A stretch of DNA of 33,223 bases from Rickettsiales bacterium (lineage in GTDB: Bacteria; Pseudomonadota; Alphaproteobacteria; Rs-D84; CACZYB01): positions 1 through 33,223 of the forward strand of contig JAISGI010000034.1 in assembly GCA_031263095.1 (NCBI GenBank), read 5' to 3'. Under the pieces are notes generated by a model. It was not told the DNA's origin. It searched no databases and saw nothing but the letters and a program-made list of their open reading frames with translations. The translations under genes and the position numbers were made by a program. Below are positions 21,183 through 29,141 of this stretch, in pieces (the first letter of the stretch is position 1; every line of letters starts with the position of its first letter).

Positions 21183-23660
21183 ATGAAGCTTTTAATAGTC
21201 GAGTCGCCGGCAAAGTCGAAAACTATCGGCAAATACGTGGGTTCGGATTATGTCGTCGTGCCCTCTATCGGTCATGTGCGCGACCTTGAGCCCGTGGACG
21301 GCTCGGTCGATACCGAGCGTGGCTTTGCGATGAAGTGGCAAGTCATGCCGGGCAAGGAAAAGCAGGTCAAGGAAATCGAGCGTCAGCTTAAAAAAGCCGA
21401 CGAGCTTTATCTTGCAACCGACCCTGACCGCGAGGGAGAGGCTATATCGTGGCACATCGCGGATATTTTGCGCGGACGAGGCGAGCTTACCAAACCGGTT
21501 CGTCGCGTTGCTTTCCACGAAATCACCAAGTCTGCGGTCGCGAAGGCGTTGGCCGAACCGAGGGACATTGACCAGAAGCTTGTCGATGCTTATTTTGCGC
21601 GTCGTGCGCTTGACTATTTGGTCGGGTTCAAATTGTCGCCGGTTTTATGGCGCAAACTACCGGGTTCGAAGTCTGCCGGGCGAGTACAATCGGTCGCGCT
21701 TCGTCTTATTTCCGACCGGGAGAAGGAAATCGAGACCTTTATCAAAAAAGAATTCTGGTCGGTCGATGGCAAGTTCGAGACGGGAGAGGGCAAGCCCTTT
21801 GCGGCGAAGCTATTCTCGCTTGACGGCAAGAAGCTTGACAAGTTCGATATTCCGACGGGCGCTAACGCAAGCGACATTGTGGCGCGACTTTCGGGCGACT
21901 ATAAGGTCGGGAATATCGAGCGGAAGAAGCAGGCCAGGAAGCCCGTGGCGCCTTTCACTACTTCGACCCTGCAGCAGGAGGCGTCGCGCAAGCTGGGCTT
22001 TTCGGCCAAGCTTATCATGTCCACTGCGCAGCGGCTTTACGAAGCCGGGCACATAACCTATATGCGTACGGATTCGGTCAACCTTTCGGCGGAAGCGGTG
22101 TCGGCCATGCGCGACATAATACTTCGAGACTATGGGGCCAATTATTTGCCGAAGTCCGCGGTGTCGTACGACAACAAGTCCAAGAATGCGCAGGAGGCGC
22201 ACGAAGCCATACGCCCGTCGCATTTCGAAGCTCCGCCCAAATCCCTTATGAGCGAGCTTGACGCACAGCAGCTAAAGCTTTACGAGCTTATATGGAAGCG
22301 AGCGGTGGCGTCGCAGATGGTGCCGGCCGAGCTGAACCTTGTCGCGGCGGACATCATGGACGGGAAGGGTGCGATATTCCGCGCGAATGGTTCGATGATT
22401 GCGTTCGACGGGTATATGAAGCTTTACCGTGAAGACATGGACGACGTGGACGGGGACGATGAAAACAAAATGCTTCCGACCATGGCGGAGGGGGACATAA
22501 TAAAAGCCCTCGAGATAAAGCCGGAGCAGCACTTTACCCAGCCGCCGCCGCGGTTCGGCGAAGCCTCGCTTGTCAAGCGCATGGAAGAGCTTGGAATTGG
22601 GCGGCCGTCGACCTATGCTTCGATTTTGTCGGTCATACAAGACCGCGGCTATGTCGCGCTTGAGAAGAAAAGGTTCATACCAAGCGAGCGGGGGCGAATC
22701 GTGTCCGCTTTCCTTGGCCACTTTTTCCCCAAGTATGTCGAGAACGACTTTACCGCGTTCATGGAAGACGAGCTTGACGAAATATCCAATGGAGCAAAGG
22801 ACTATCGCGACGTTTTGGGCTCGTTTTGGGGTGGGTTCAAGCAAGCGGTGGATGCGGGCGCGGAGCTCGCCCCGACCCTTGTAATTGAGGAAATCAACAA
22901 AGACCTTGAGGCGCACTTTTTCCCTCCTCGCGCGGATGGGAGCGACCCACGGGAGTGTCCGGAATGCCACGCGGGCAAGCTTGACGTTCGTCTTGGGCGT
23001 TATGGTGCGTTTATCGGCTGCTCGAACTATCCGGAGTGCAAGTACACAAAGAACCTTACCGATATTCCATCGGAAGATGGCTCGGCCGACGAATCCGGGC
23101 GGGTCAAGTCGGCGGAGGGGCAAGTGCTTGGCCAGAACGAGGCGGGTGCGAATGTCTATCTGAAGACCGGGCCTTATGGCCCGTATGTTCAGCTTGGCGA
23201 AGCGGTCAAGGGAGATCCGCGCGGGCCGGTGCGATCCTCTATTCCGAAAGGCGTGCTTGTCGACTCGCTTACGCTTGAGCAGGCGATATTTTTGCTATCG
23301 CTTCCGAAGCTGCTTGGCGTGGATGACGACGGGGCGGAGATTACTCTGCACACTGGGCGTTATGGGCCCTATGTCAAGAAAGGCGACGCTTTGAAAACCG
23401 TGCCCGAGTCGATGAATATATTCGACCTTACCTTACAGCAGGCGCACGAGCTCCTTATCGGCGCAGTATCGAAATCGCGCGGAAAAGTGCTTGGCGTTCA
23501 TCCGGCGGACGGGACACAAGTTCTTTATCACGCCAATGGCAAGTACGGCCCCTACGTGCAGCACAACCGCATTTTTGCGACAGTCAAGGAGCCGGAGGCG
23601 GAGGTCACACTCGACCTTGCGCTTTCCAAGCTTGCGGCGAAGGAGAAGTCGAAGAAATGA
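21183..23660 (+). CDS. topA: DNA topoisomerase I
   Basis: 825 residues from ATG 21183 (MKLLIVESPAKSKTIGKYVG); an in-frame ATG at 21138 would add 15 unlike residues. TopA relaxes negative supercoils. The Toprim domain contains LLIVESPAKSKTI and ATDPDREGEAISWH. The catalytic Tyr293 is in GHITYMRTDSVNLS. Further signs are NAQEAHEAIRPSH and GIGRPSTYASIL. The C-terminus has one four-Cys zinc ribbon (CPECHAGKL...GCSNYPECKY) followed by at least three GxYGPYV repeats, the alphaproteobacterial-style tail. A possible weak promoter (TTGATT 21127, TTATAT 21152, 19 bp) may add to operon read-through. The stop overlaps the ABC exporter (ATGA). Confidence 0.95.
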   Translation: MKLLIVESPAKSKTIGKYVGSDYVVVPSIGHVRDLEPVDGSVDTERGFAMKWQVMPGKEKQVKEIERQLKKADELYLATDPDREGEAISWHIADILRGRGELTKPVRRVAFHEITKSAVAKALAEPRDIDQKLVDAYFARRALDYLVGFKLSPVLWRKLPGSKSAGRVQSVALRLISDREKEIETFIKKEFWSVDGKFETGEGKPFAAKLFSLDGKKLDKFDIPTGANASDIVARLSGDYKVGNIERKKQARKPVAPFTTSTLQQEASRKLGFSAKLIMSTAQRLYEAGHITYMRTDSVNLSAEAVSAMRDIILRDYGANYLPKSAVSYDNKSKNAQEAHEAIRPSHFEAPPKSLMSELDAQQLKLYELIWKRAVASQMVPAELNLVAADIMDGKGAIFRANGSMIAFDGYMKLYREDMDDVDGDDENKMLPTMAEGDIIKALEIKPEQHFTQPPPRFGEASLVKRMEELGIGRPSTYASILSVIQDRGYVALEKKRFIPSERGRIVSAFLGHFFPKYVENDFTAFMEDELDEISNGAKDYRDVLGSFWGGFKQAVDAGAELAPTLVIEEINKDLEAHFFPPRADGSDPRECPECHAGKLDVRLGRYGAFIGCSNYPECKYTKNLTDIPSEDGSADESGRVKSAEGQVLGQNEAGANVYLKTGPYGPYVQLGEAVKGDPRGPVRSSIPKGVLVDSLTLEQAIFLLSLPKLLGVDDDGAEITLHTGRYGPYVKKGDALKTVPESMNIFDLTLQQAHELLIGAVSKSRGKVLGVHPADGTQVLYHANGKYGPYVQHNRIFATVKEPEAEVTLDLALSKLAAKEKSKK

Positions 23661-25339
23661 AGACCGTATGGTATCTTTTGAAAGCATACTGGAGCAATGC
23701 CAAGGGGCACCGAACAGCTATGTTCGCGACTGCGTTCTTCTTTACCGCAAGCCTTGCGATATGGTCGTTCGAGCCAATGCTGTTCGGCAAAATCATCAAC
23801 ACTTTGCAACACGGCAGCGGCGATGGTACGATGGCGGCAATCACCCGGCTTGCAATTGTATGGGCGGGGATGTATGTTGCTTTCAACATCCTGTTCAGAG
23901 CTGCGGAGTATATGGCGACCTCGCTTGCATATAAGGTCAAGGCCGGGTTTATCGCGCGGAACTATCGTCATCTTGCCCGCCTGTCCCTTAGCTGGCACAC
24001 AGACCATCACAGCGGAGAGTCGATAAACCGTGTGAACAAGGCTGCGGATACGCTTTACCAGCTGTTCGGGTGGCAATGGCAGTATTTCGACGTGAGCATG
24101 CGGGTGGTGGGCTCGTTCACCGCTTTATTTTTCCTGAACAGCAATGTAGCGTTATTGGCCTTGGGCGTGGCGGTGTCGTTCTTTATCTTATCGTCCTTTA
24201 TCGACCGCAAGATTCAGAGGCAGATGGACAGGATAAACCTTATCCAGAACAAGATTTCGGCCGTGCTTTACGATTTCATAAGCAATATGCGGAGCATTAT
24301 AATCCTGCGCTTGGGGCACAAGACTGCGCGCGATTTGGATGCGAAAGTCGAGGAGGGGCGGCGTCCGAGTGTGTTCGTGTTCGGCGTGCTTGCCCAGTCG
24401 AAGTGGCTGTTCATATCGCTTACTTTTGTGCTGCTTGAGGTCGGGATAATATTCTACTATATCCGTTCGAGCTTGGCGGGGGGGGGTAGTGTGAACCTTG
24501 GCGAGCTGTCGGCTATATTCCTATACCTCGAGAAAATCGGGCAGTCGTTCTATCAGCTTGCGGATATATACTACAACCTTATGCAGCACAAGGCGAACCT
24601 TGAGAATGCTCGCGAAATCGAGGCGGCGAGCGATTCTATTCCGCCGGAGGGGCGTGCGTTTCCGTGGAAGAAAATTGAAGTGCGCGGTCTGCGTTTCTCT
24701 CATCCGAATCGGGCGGAAGAGGTTTTATCAGGCATAGACTTTTCATTCAAGCGCGGCGAGAAAATCGCCCTTATGGGCGAGTCGGGCGCGGGCAAGTCGA
24801 CGCTTATGCTCCTGTTGCGTGGACTGCTTCCGGAGGCGAGCGGAGAAGTGCTTGTCGATGGGAAGCGTCTCAAGAAGGGTTTTGGCGCACTTGCGCCCAT
24901 CACTACTCTCATGCTTCAAGACCCGGAGGTGTTCGAGCAGACGATACGGTACAACATTACCATGGGGCTTTCCTATCCCGAATCGGCGATAGAGGAGGCG
25001 TTGCGCCTTTCGCGGTTCGATCAAGTACTTAAAAAACTTCCGGACGGGTTAGAAACCGACATACGGGAAAAGGGCGTGAACCTGTCGGGAGGTGAGCGGC
25101 AGAGGCTTGCCCTCGCACGCAACATTTTGGCAGCGGCGGGGTCGGACATAATCCTTATGGATGAGAGCACGTCCAGCGTGGATTTTGCCAACGAGAACCT
25201 AATATACGACGGCATACTTGCGGCGTTCAAGGACAAGACAATCATCGCCTCTATCCACAAGCAAGTTTTGGTTGAAAAGTTCGAGCGGGTCGTACGCATT
25301 GAAAAAGGGCTCGCCGAAAGCAAAAACAAAGGAGCTTAA
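23657..25339 (+). CDS. ABC exporter with fused membrane and ATPase domains
   Basis: 560 residues. The N-terminal half has about six membrane helices (first two at about 22-37 and 64-80; a pair at about 155-185; a last pair at about 252-300). The C-terminal ATPase domain has Walker A GESGAGKST, Q-loop LMLQDPEVF, signature NLSGGERQR, Walker B IILMDEST with D-loop SSVD, and H-loop IASIHKQ. It works as a homodimer, or pairs with a partner not seen here. The substrate (lipid, peptide or drug) cannot be told. A nine-G tract (24478-24486) encodes AGGGS in the loop between the last helices. Translation is coupled to topA. Confidence 0.85.
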   Translation: MKTVWYLLKAYWSNAKGHRTAMFATAFFFTASLAIWSFEPMLFGKIINTLQHGSGDGTMAAITRLAIVWAGMYVAFNILFRAAEYMATSLAYKVKAGFIARNYRHLARLSLSWHTDHHSGESINRVNKAADTLYQLFGWQWQYFDVSMRVVGSFTALFFLNSNVALLALGVAVSFFILSSFIDRKIQRQMDRINLIQNKISAVLYDFISNMRSIIILRLGHKTARDLDAKVEEGRRPSVFVFGVLAQSKWLFISLTFVLLEVGIIFYYIRSSLAGGGSVNLGELSAIFLYLEKIGQSFYQLADIYYNLMQHKANLENAREIEAASDSIPPEGRAFPWKKIEVRGLRFSHPNRAEEVLSGIDFSFKRGEKIALMGESGAGKSTLMLLLRGLLPEASGEVLVDGKRLKKGFGALAPITTLMLQDPEVFEQTIRYNITMGLSYPESAIEEALRLSRFDQVLKKLPDGLETDIREKGVNLSGGERQRLALARNILAAAGSDIILMDESTSSVDFANENLIYDGILAAFKDKTIIASIHKQVLVEKFERVVRIEKGLAESKNKGA

Positions 25340-25341
25340 AA

Positions 25342-26055
25342 ATGAGCGGACATTCCAAATGGGCGACGACCAAGCACCACAAGGCGCTTGTCGATGCAAA
25401 GCGTGGAAACCTGTTCACCAAGCTTGCCAAGGAAATAACCGTGGCGGCCAAGCTTGGCGATCCAAATCCGGACATGAACCCCCGGCTGCGCCTTGCCGTC
25501 GTTGCGGCGCGGAAAGAGTCTATGCCGAACGAGAACATCAAGCGTGCGATTGCGCGTGCTCTGCCCGGCTCGGGCGAGGGGGACTATTTCGAAATACGCT
25601 ATGAGGGTTATGCGCCGGGCGGAGTTTCCGTTATCGTCGAGTGTCTTACCGACAACAAGAACCGCACCGCCTCTGACGTGCGCGCCATATTCTCGAAAAA
25701 CGGCGGGAACCTTGGCGAAACGGGCTCGGTCGCGTTCAACTTCAACCATGTTGGCTTGTTCGTGTACAAGTCTTCGGTTGCGCCTTATGACGCGATGTTC
25801 GAGACGGCTCTCGAGGCGGGTGCTTTGGATGTCGAGGAGGAGGACGGGCAATACATGATAACTTGTGAAATCCCCCAGTTTGGCGCGCTTGAGAAAGCGC
25901 TTGCGAAATACGGCGATCCGGAGTCCGCGAAAATCGTGTGGGAGCCCAAGCTTACCGTGGAGCTGTCCGAAGAAGACTATGCCAAGCTTGAGAATTTCGT
26001 CGGACTCCTTGAGGACAACGACGATGTGCAGGAGGTTTATACCAATGGAATTTAG
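25342..26055 (+). CDS. YebC/TACO1-family protein
   Basis: 237 residues, the family length. The start SGHSKWATTKHHKALVDAKRG, followed by FTKLAKEIT and ENIKRAIARA, is diagnostic. YebC proteins are described both as transcription regulators and as translation factors that help ribosomes through proline stretches (TACO1 in mitochondria). In many proteobacteria yebC stands by ruvC; here it closes the operon two nt after the ABC exporter, with AAAGGAGC before the ATG. The promoter of tRNA-Gly follows immediately. Confidence 0.92.
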   Translation: MSGHSKWATTKHHKALVDAKRGNLFTKLAKEITVAAKLGDPNPDMNPRLRLAVVAARKESMPNENIKRAIARALPGSGEGDYFEIRYEGYAPGGVSVIVECLTDNKNRTASDVRAIFSKNGGNLGETGSVAFNFNHVGLFVYKSSVAPYDAMFETALEAGALDVEEEDGQYMITCEIPQFGALEKALAKYGDPESAKIVWEPKLTVELSEEDYAKLENFVGLLEDNDDVQEVYTNGI

Positions 26056-26058
26056 CTA

Positions 26059-26087
26059 TTGAAAGATTCGGCGCGTTGGTATATCCT
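26059..26087 (+). promoter_or_regulatory. Promoter of tRNA-Gly
   Basis: TTGAAA (26059-26064), 17 bp, TATCCT (26082-26087). The start is expected near 26094, a few nt before the tRNA. Confidence 0.65.
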
Positions 26088-26096
26088 TTTGTCCGT

Positions 26097-26170
26097 GCGG
26101 CTGTAGTTTAGCGGTAAAATGCAAGCCTTCCAAGCTCGAGTCGGGGTTTCGACTACCCCCAGCCGCACCA
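26097..26170 (+). tRNA. tRNA-Gly (anticodon TCC)
   Basis: 74 nt with encoded CCA. Acceptor GCGGCTG pairs with CAGCCGC; the anticodon loop is CTTCCAA with TCC at 34-36; discriminator A then CCA (26168-26170). Its last 24 bases before the final CA recur 116 bp downstream, suggesting an old integration site. Confidence 0.93.
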
Positions 26171-26260
26171 TAGCTCAATCTGTTCCTGTCGCTGCAACCT
26201 TGCGGGGCGCATGCCTCCCCCCCCCCTAACACCGGCGGGTCGCAGTGTGCTTGCGTGCTC

Positions 26261-26284
26261 GGTTTCGACTAATCCCAGCCGCAC
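26261..26284 (+). repeat. Partial duplicate of the tRNA-Gly 3' end (att-like)
   Basis: The 24 bases match 26145-26168 of tRNA-Gly at 22 positions (GGTTTCGACTA, two changes, CCCAGCCGCAC). No tRNA 5' half precedes it. Direct repeats of a tRNA 3' end are the usual mark left by tyrosine-recombinase integration. Confidence 0.7.
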
Positions 26285-26356
26285 AAAAAAGTCAATCGAA
26301 AGTTGCTCCTTGGCTTGTAAGTTCAGTTGCTGGTACTTTCGAGTGGAAGCATGAGA

Positions 26357-26385
26357 AAAACTCCTCCGGGAATCGGAGGAGTTTT
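26357..26385. terminator. Perfect 12-bp terminator hairpin in the tRNA-Gly intergenic region
   Basis: AAAACTCCTCCG (26357-26368), loop GGAAT, CGGAGGAGTTTT (26374-26385). T-runs are short (four), but the stem is perfect and symmetrical, so it may end transcripts from both directions. Confidence 0.8.
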
Positions 26386-26599
26386 CGGTTTATTTATTAT
26401 TCTTTAGTATTTGTTATCTTTTTCTAAGATTTTTTGCAGCCTGATTGTTAGCTATCTTGAAGCTACGCAACATACGCTTGGTGCTTCTCAATAAAGAGAT
26501 ATCGACTATTGGGCAACTGATAAAGCTGGAGCGTCGAGACTTGCTTGCAATGCCCGATGTTGGTCGTGTATTCATAAATAGGATTGCCTTGTTTTTTTC

Positions 26600-26628
26600 T
26601 TGATATTTATTGGTCGGCTTGCTATAAT
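26600..26628 (+). promoter_or_regulatory. Sigma-70 promoter of the 69-residue protein gene
   Basis: TTGATA (26600-26605), 17 bp, TATAAT (26623-26628). The start near 26635 gives a leader of about 115 nt, with a 7-bp hairpin (GTCGGCG/CGCCGAC, 26669-26685) before the AGGAG ribosome site. Confidence 0.75.
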
Positions 26629-26748
26629 ATCTCTATGCAGGGATATTTGATTCTTAGTTGCTTTTTTTGTCGGCGTTACGCCGACTAGTATTCTTTTGGC
26701 CCAGTGGGGCTGTAGCATTATTTCACGAAATAGACACAGGAGAAAGTT

Positions 26749-26958
26749 ATGAAAATACATTATGGTGAGAAGAATTATATAGAGCGCGGTCGGCTTATGG
26801 ACCTTATCCGTGCGACAAAGGCGAGCGATGGGCGGGCAAGGGCCGAAAATCTTGACAAGGCTTTCGCAGTGATGCTTGACAACGGAATATGGACTAAGCG
26901 TGCGTGGGGCACATACATGTACCTTGTCGGCGAGAGGCAAAAACTGCTTGCCATGTAG
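26749..26958 (+). CDS. Small basic protein of unknown function (69 aa)
   Basis: 69 residues, basic, predicted helical (RGRLMDLIRATKASDGRA, then ENLDKAFAVMLDNGIWTKRA). There is no signal, membrane segment or Cys. AGGAG lies about 7 nt before the ATG, and promoter, leader hairpin and terminator frame it neatly, which supports a real gene despite its size. I recognise no family. It resembles the other nearby small protein (27828-28031) only in size, charge and promoter strength. Confidence 0.6.
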   Translation: MKIHYGEKNYIERGRLMDLIRATKASDGRARAENLDKAFAVMLDNGIWTKRAWGTYMYLVGERQKLLAM

Positions 26959-26972
26959 GTCTTCCGTTAAAA

Positions 26973-26998
26973 AAAAGCCCCCGTTTCCGAGGGCTTTT
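26973..26998. terminator. Bidirectional terminator between the small-protein gene and rpsD
   Basis: AAAAGCCCCCG (26973-26983), loop TTTC, CGAGGGCTTTT (26988-26998), one mismatch. An A-run before and T-run after allow it to serve both the plus-strand small gene and the minus-strand rpsD. Confidence 0.85.
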
Positions 26999-27001
26999 CG
27001 A

Positions 27002-27619
27002 TTATCTCGAATAGAACTCGACCACCAAGTTCGGTTCCATTTTGACCGGGTAGGGCACGTCGGCGAAAGCCGGTATGCGCGCGAAAGTCGCGGTGAACTT
27101 CTTGTCATCGACGGCAAGATAATCGGGTGTGTCGGTCTGCTTGTTATTCTGTGCCTGCAGCACCGCCGGAATCGTCCAAGACTTTTCGGTAAGCGAGATT
27201 ACGTCGCCGACCTTGGCTTGGCAGCTTGCAATATTGACGCGTTTACCGTTGACGCGGACGTGGCCGTGGCTGACCAGCTGGCGCGCGGAGAAGACGCTTG
27301 GCGCAAAATTGGCGCGGTAGATAATAGCGTCGAGGCGGCTTTCAAGCTGGGCTATGATTTCCTCGGCGGTGTCGCCGCGGCGGCGCATGGCCTCGTCATA
27401 ATAGCTCCTGAATTTCTTTTCCCCGATGTTGCCGTAGTAGCCCTTTAGCAATTGTTTCGCGGCGAGCTGTTTGCCATACTCGGTCTGTTTGCCGCGTGCG
27501 GTCGGGCCGTGCTGGCCGGGTTTGTACTTGCGCTTGTTGACGGGGGATTTGGGCTTGGCCCACAGATTTACGCCATAGCGGCGCGCTATCTTTTGTTTGG
27601 CCTTTACTCGTTGGCTCAT
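27002..27619 (-). CDS. rpsD: 30S ribosomal protein S4
   Basis: 205 residues, the normal length. S4 is a primary 16S rRNA-binding protein that nucleates 30S assembly. Typical segments are [10 protein letters not shown]-like ([17 protein letters not shown]), [21 protein letters not shown], and the S4 RNA-binding domain [32 protein letters not shown] shown here in pieces. As in other alphaproteobacteria it is encoded alone and not in the alpha operon. AAGGAG precedes the ATG. Its transcript starts near 27725, leaving about a 105-nt leader with a CGCGG/CCGCG hairpin that could serve S4 autoregulation; that last point is inference. Confidence 0.95.
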   Translation of the reverse strand: MSQRVKAKQKIARRYGVNLWAKPKSPVNKRKYKPGQHGPTARGKQTEYGKQLAAKQLLKGYYGNIGEKKFRSYYDEAMRRRGDTAEEIIAQLESRLDAIIYRANFAPSVFSARQLVSHGHVRVNGKRVNIASCQAKVGDVISLTEKSWTIPAVLQAQNNKQTDTPDYLAVDDKKFTATFARIPAFADVPYPVKMEPNLVVEFYSR

Positions 27620-27731
27620 TTTTACTCCTTGATTTTACAGGTTTTTTCCTGGTTTCCCGATAGTCCTTAAGGAGAGAGGCTTATCACGCGGGGAGGCCGC
27701 GCCAATCGACTCTGCGTTCTCGGATGGACAA

Positions 27732-27760
27732 ATCATATAGGCCGAGGAAGCTCAAGTCAA
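27732..27760 (-). promoter_or_regulatory. Promoter of rpsD
   Basis: On the minus strand TTGACT (27760-27755), 17 bp, TATGAT (27737-27732). It is back to back with the plus-strand promoter at 27769, the two -35 boxes being 8 bp apart. Confidence 0.75.
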
Positions 27761-27768
27761 GAGGAAAC

Positions 27769-27796
27769 TTGACAAAAAGTCGTAGATTGCTATAAT
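27769..27796 (+). promoter_or_regulatory. Consensus promoter of the 67-residue protein gene
   Basis: TTGACA (27769-27774), 16 bp, TATAAT (27791-27796): both hexamers are perfect. The start is near 27803, with AAGGAG at 27812-27817. Confidence 0.85.
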
Positions 27797-27827
27797 TTTC
27801 CATATTATATTGAAGGAGAATTCGGAT

Positions 27828-28031
27828 ATGAAACGCATACAAAAAGGCATAATAAAGCTGAACAAGGACAGGGCCAAGGTGCGCGAAGACCTTGTTCCAT
27901 ACGATGCGCTTAGGGAGAAGGCCAAGGAGTCGCCCTTGAACACACTCGAGCGCAGGATAAAGGGACAGCAGGTTGGTTCGGCAAGGTGGCTTGTATATAT
28001 CGAAGAGCTTAGGCGGCGGTATAGCCACTAG
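27828..28031 (+). CDS. Small basic protein of unknown function (67 aa)
   Basis: 67 residues from ATG 27828, with GGAG about 10 nt upstream; an ATG at 27810 in the same frame would place the ribosome site inside the gene. It is highly basic and helical (KRIQKGIIKLNKDRAKVRED, then NTLERRIKGQQVGSARWLVY, IEELRRRY). No signal or membrane segment. It could bind nucleic acid or ribosomes, but there is no family match I can name. The perfect promoter implies high expression. It ends 3 nt from the convergent unknown gene, with no terminator between them. Confidence 0.6.
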   Translation: MKRIQKGIIKLNKDRAKVREDLVPYDALREKAKESPLNTLERRIKGQQVGSARWLVYIEELRRRYSH

Positions 28032-28034
28032 GAC

Positions 28035-29054
28035 TTAGCGGCTTATAATCTGTCGAAGCATGGTCGTGTTGCCGACGTAGTCCATGAAGTCCTTGAACAT
28101 CGTGCATTTGCTGCGGTTGATGCAGGCGGCGCACTGCGCATAATCCTTGAATCTTGCCACTATGCCCGAAAAGTCGGCGCGGGTGCGTCTTGTCTCTATC
28201 GACAGTTTTCCGCCGGCCTCGGCAAGGAAGCTGAATATCAGCTCGATATACGGGCTTTCCTTGTCGAAGCTTCGTATCACCATGCTTTTAGTGCCGTCGC
28301 TTGCGACCCATTTGTTGCCGATTTTCCTGAAGCCCTCGATGCAGAAGCTGTCCGTGTCGCCGTGGACGCTTATCATATAATTCTTGGCCTTGGGCAGCAT
28401 TTTTTTCGTCATGGAGCCGATGTCTATCTTCATCTCCTTGTACTGTTTCCTGTACCCTTTGGTGCGCACGCCTACGTTTGCGATTATGTTGAAGCTTGAC
28501 GGATAACGCGGCTGGCTTTTGCTTCTCGCTATCACGCCGATGCTTATTTCCCGCGGCGTGTCGGAGGCGAGTTCGATTACCGCGGATTTCGCGTCGGTCG
28601 GCAGAGTCCAAGAGCCGTCGCCGGAATGCGCGGCCTTGTCTATGCGCGCTCCGTCGGGCACTCCCTCAAGTTCGAACATCGTGTCCTTGGGCGGCTGGAA
28701 CGAGCGCAGGGTTATTTCCATCCTGCGGCCTTTGAGCGTATAGTCGGCGGAGATGAACGGGCCTTGGTGCATGCGGTCACCGACGAAGTGCGCGTCGGAG
28801 ACTATTTCCGCTCCGGCCGAGTTTTTTATCATCACCAGGAATTGGAACGCGGCGATGGTGTCGGGATAGCGGATTTCGGTGGCTTTTACCTCTTTCACGG
28901 GCAGGACGTATAAGCCCTCGCCGTACAACTTGCCCCGGTCGAGGCCGATTTCCTGATGGTTGGGAAAGTAGAGGAATATGCGGGAGTCCGGCGACAATCC
29001 CAAGCTTTTAGGAAAGCTCAAGTCAAGGCGAGCAAAGCTTGTCCCCGCGTCCAT
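28035..29054 (-). CDS. Protein of unknown function next to the mur genes
   Basis: 339 residues, no clear signal peptide or membrane span. The body alternates beta-type segments (RIFLYFPNHQEIGLDRGKLY, EGLYVLPVKEVKATEIRYPD) and basic linkers (RTKGYRKQYKEMKIDIGS). Near the C-terminus are three Cys in C-x2-C-x5-C spacing (CAACINRSKC), which could bind a metal. AAGGAGG precedes the ATG at 29054. It has its own promoter at 29077-29105 and lies 87 bp after murB on the same strand, so it may be expressed with or without the wall genes. I do not recognise the family. Confidence 0.65.
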   Translation of the reverse strand: MDAGTSFARLDLSFPKSLGLSPDSRIFLYFPNHQEIGLDRGKLYGEGLYVLPVKEVKATEIRYPDTIAAFQFLVMIKNSAGAEIVSDAHFVGDRMHQGPFISADYTLKGRRMEITLRSFQPPKDTMFELEGVPDGARIDKAAHSGDGSWTLPTDAKSAVIELASDTPREISIGVIARSKSQPRYPSSFNIIANVGVRTKGYRKQYKEMKIDIGSMTKKMLPKAKNYMISVHGDTDSFCIEGFRKIGNKWVASDGTKSMVIRSFDKESPYIELIFSFLAEAGGKLSIETRRTRADFSGIVARFKDYAQCAACINRSKCTMFKDFMDYVGNTTMLRQIISR

Positions 29055-29076
29055 ACATCCTCCTTACCTTTTGGAA

Positions 29077-29105
29077 AGTATATTACCCGGAAGTGCGTAA
29101 AACAA
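29077..29105 (-). promoter_or_regulatory. Promoter of the 28035-29054 gene
   Basis: On the minus strand TTGTTT (29105-29100), 17 bp, TATACT (29082-29077). The start is near 29070, 16 nt before the ATG. Confidence 0.6.
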
Positions 29106-29141
29106 GGAGCCGATATTCTTAGGAAAAGAAATATGATGCAT

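Larger units (their letters stand above)
26171..26748. other. Gene-free stretch between tRNA-Gly and a small-protein gene
   Basis: No convincing coding region is seen. It holds a C10 tract (26217-26226), a partial copy of the tRNA-Gly 3' end (26261-26284), a perfect 12-bp terminator (26357-26385), an AT-rich stretch of about 200 bp, a strong promoter (26600-26628) and a leader hairpin. The contents look like the scar of a mobile element. Confidence 0.6.

Noticed and set aside
22272-23123. Minus-strand open frame of 283 codons opposite topA
   Set aside because: Shadow of topA. The plus-strand product is fully explained by TopA motifs.
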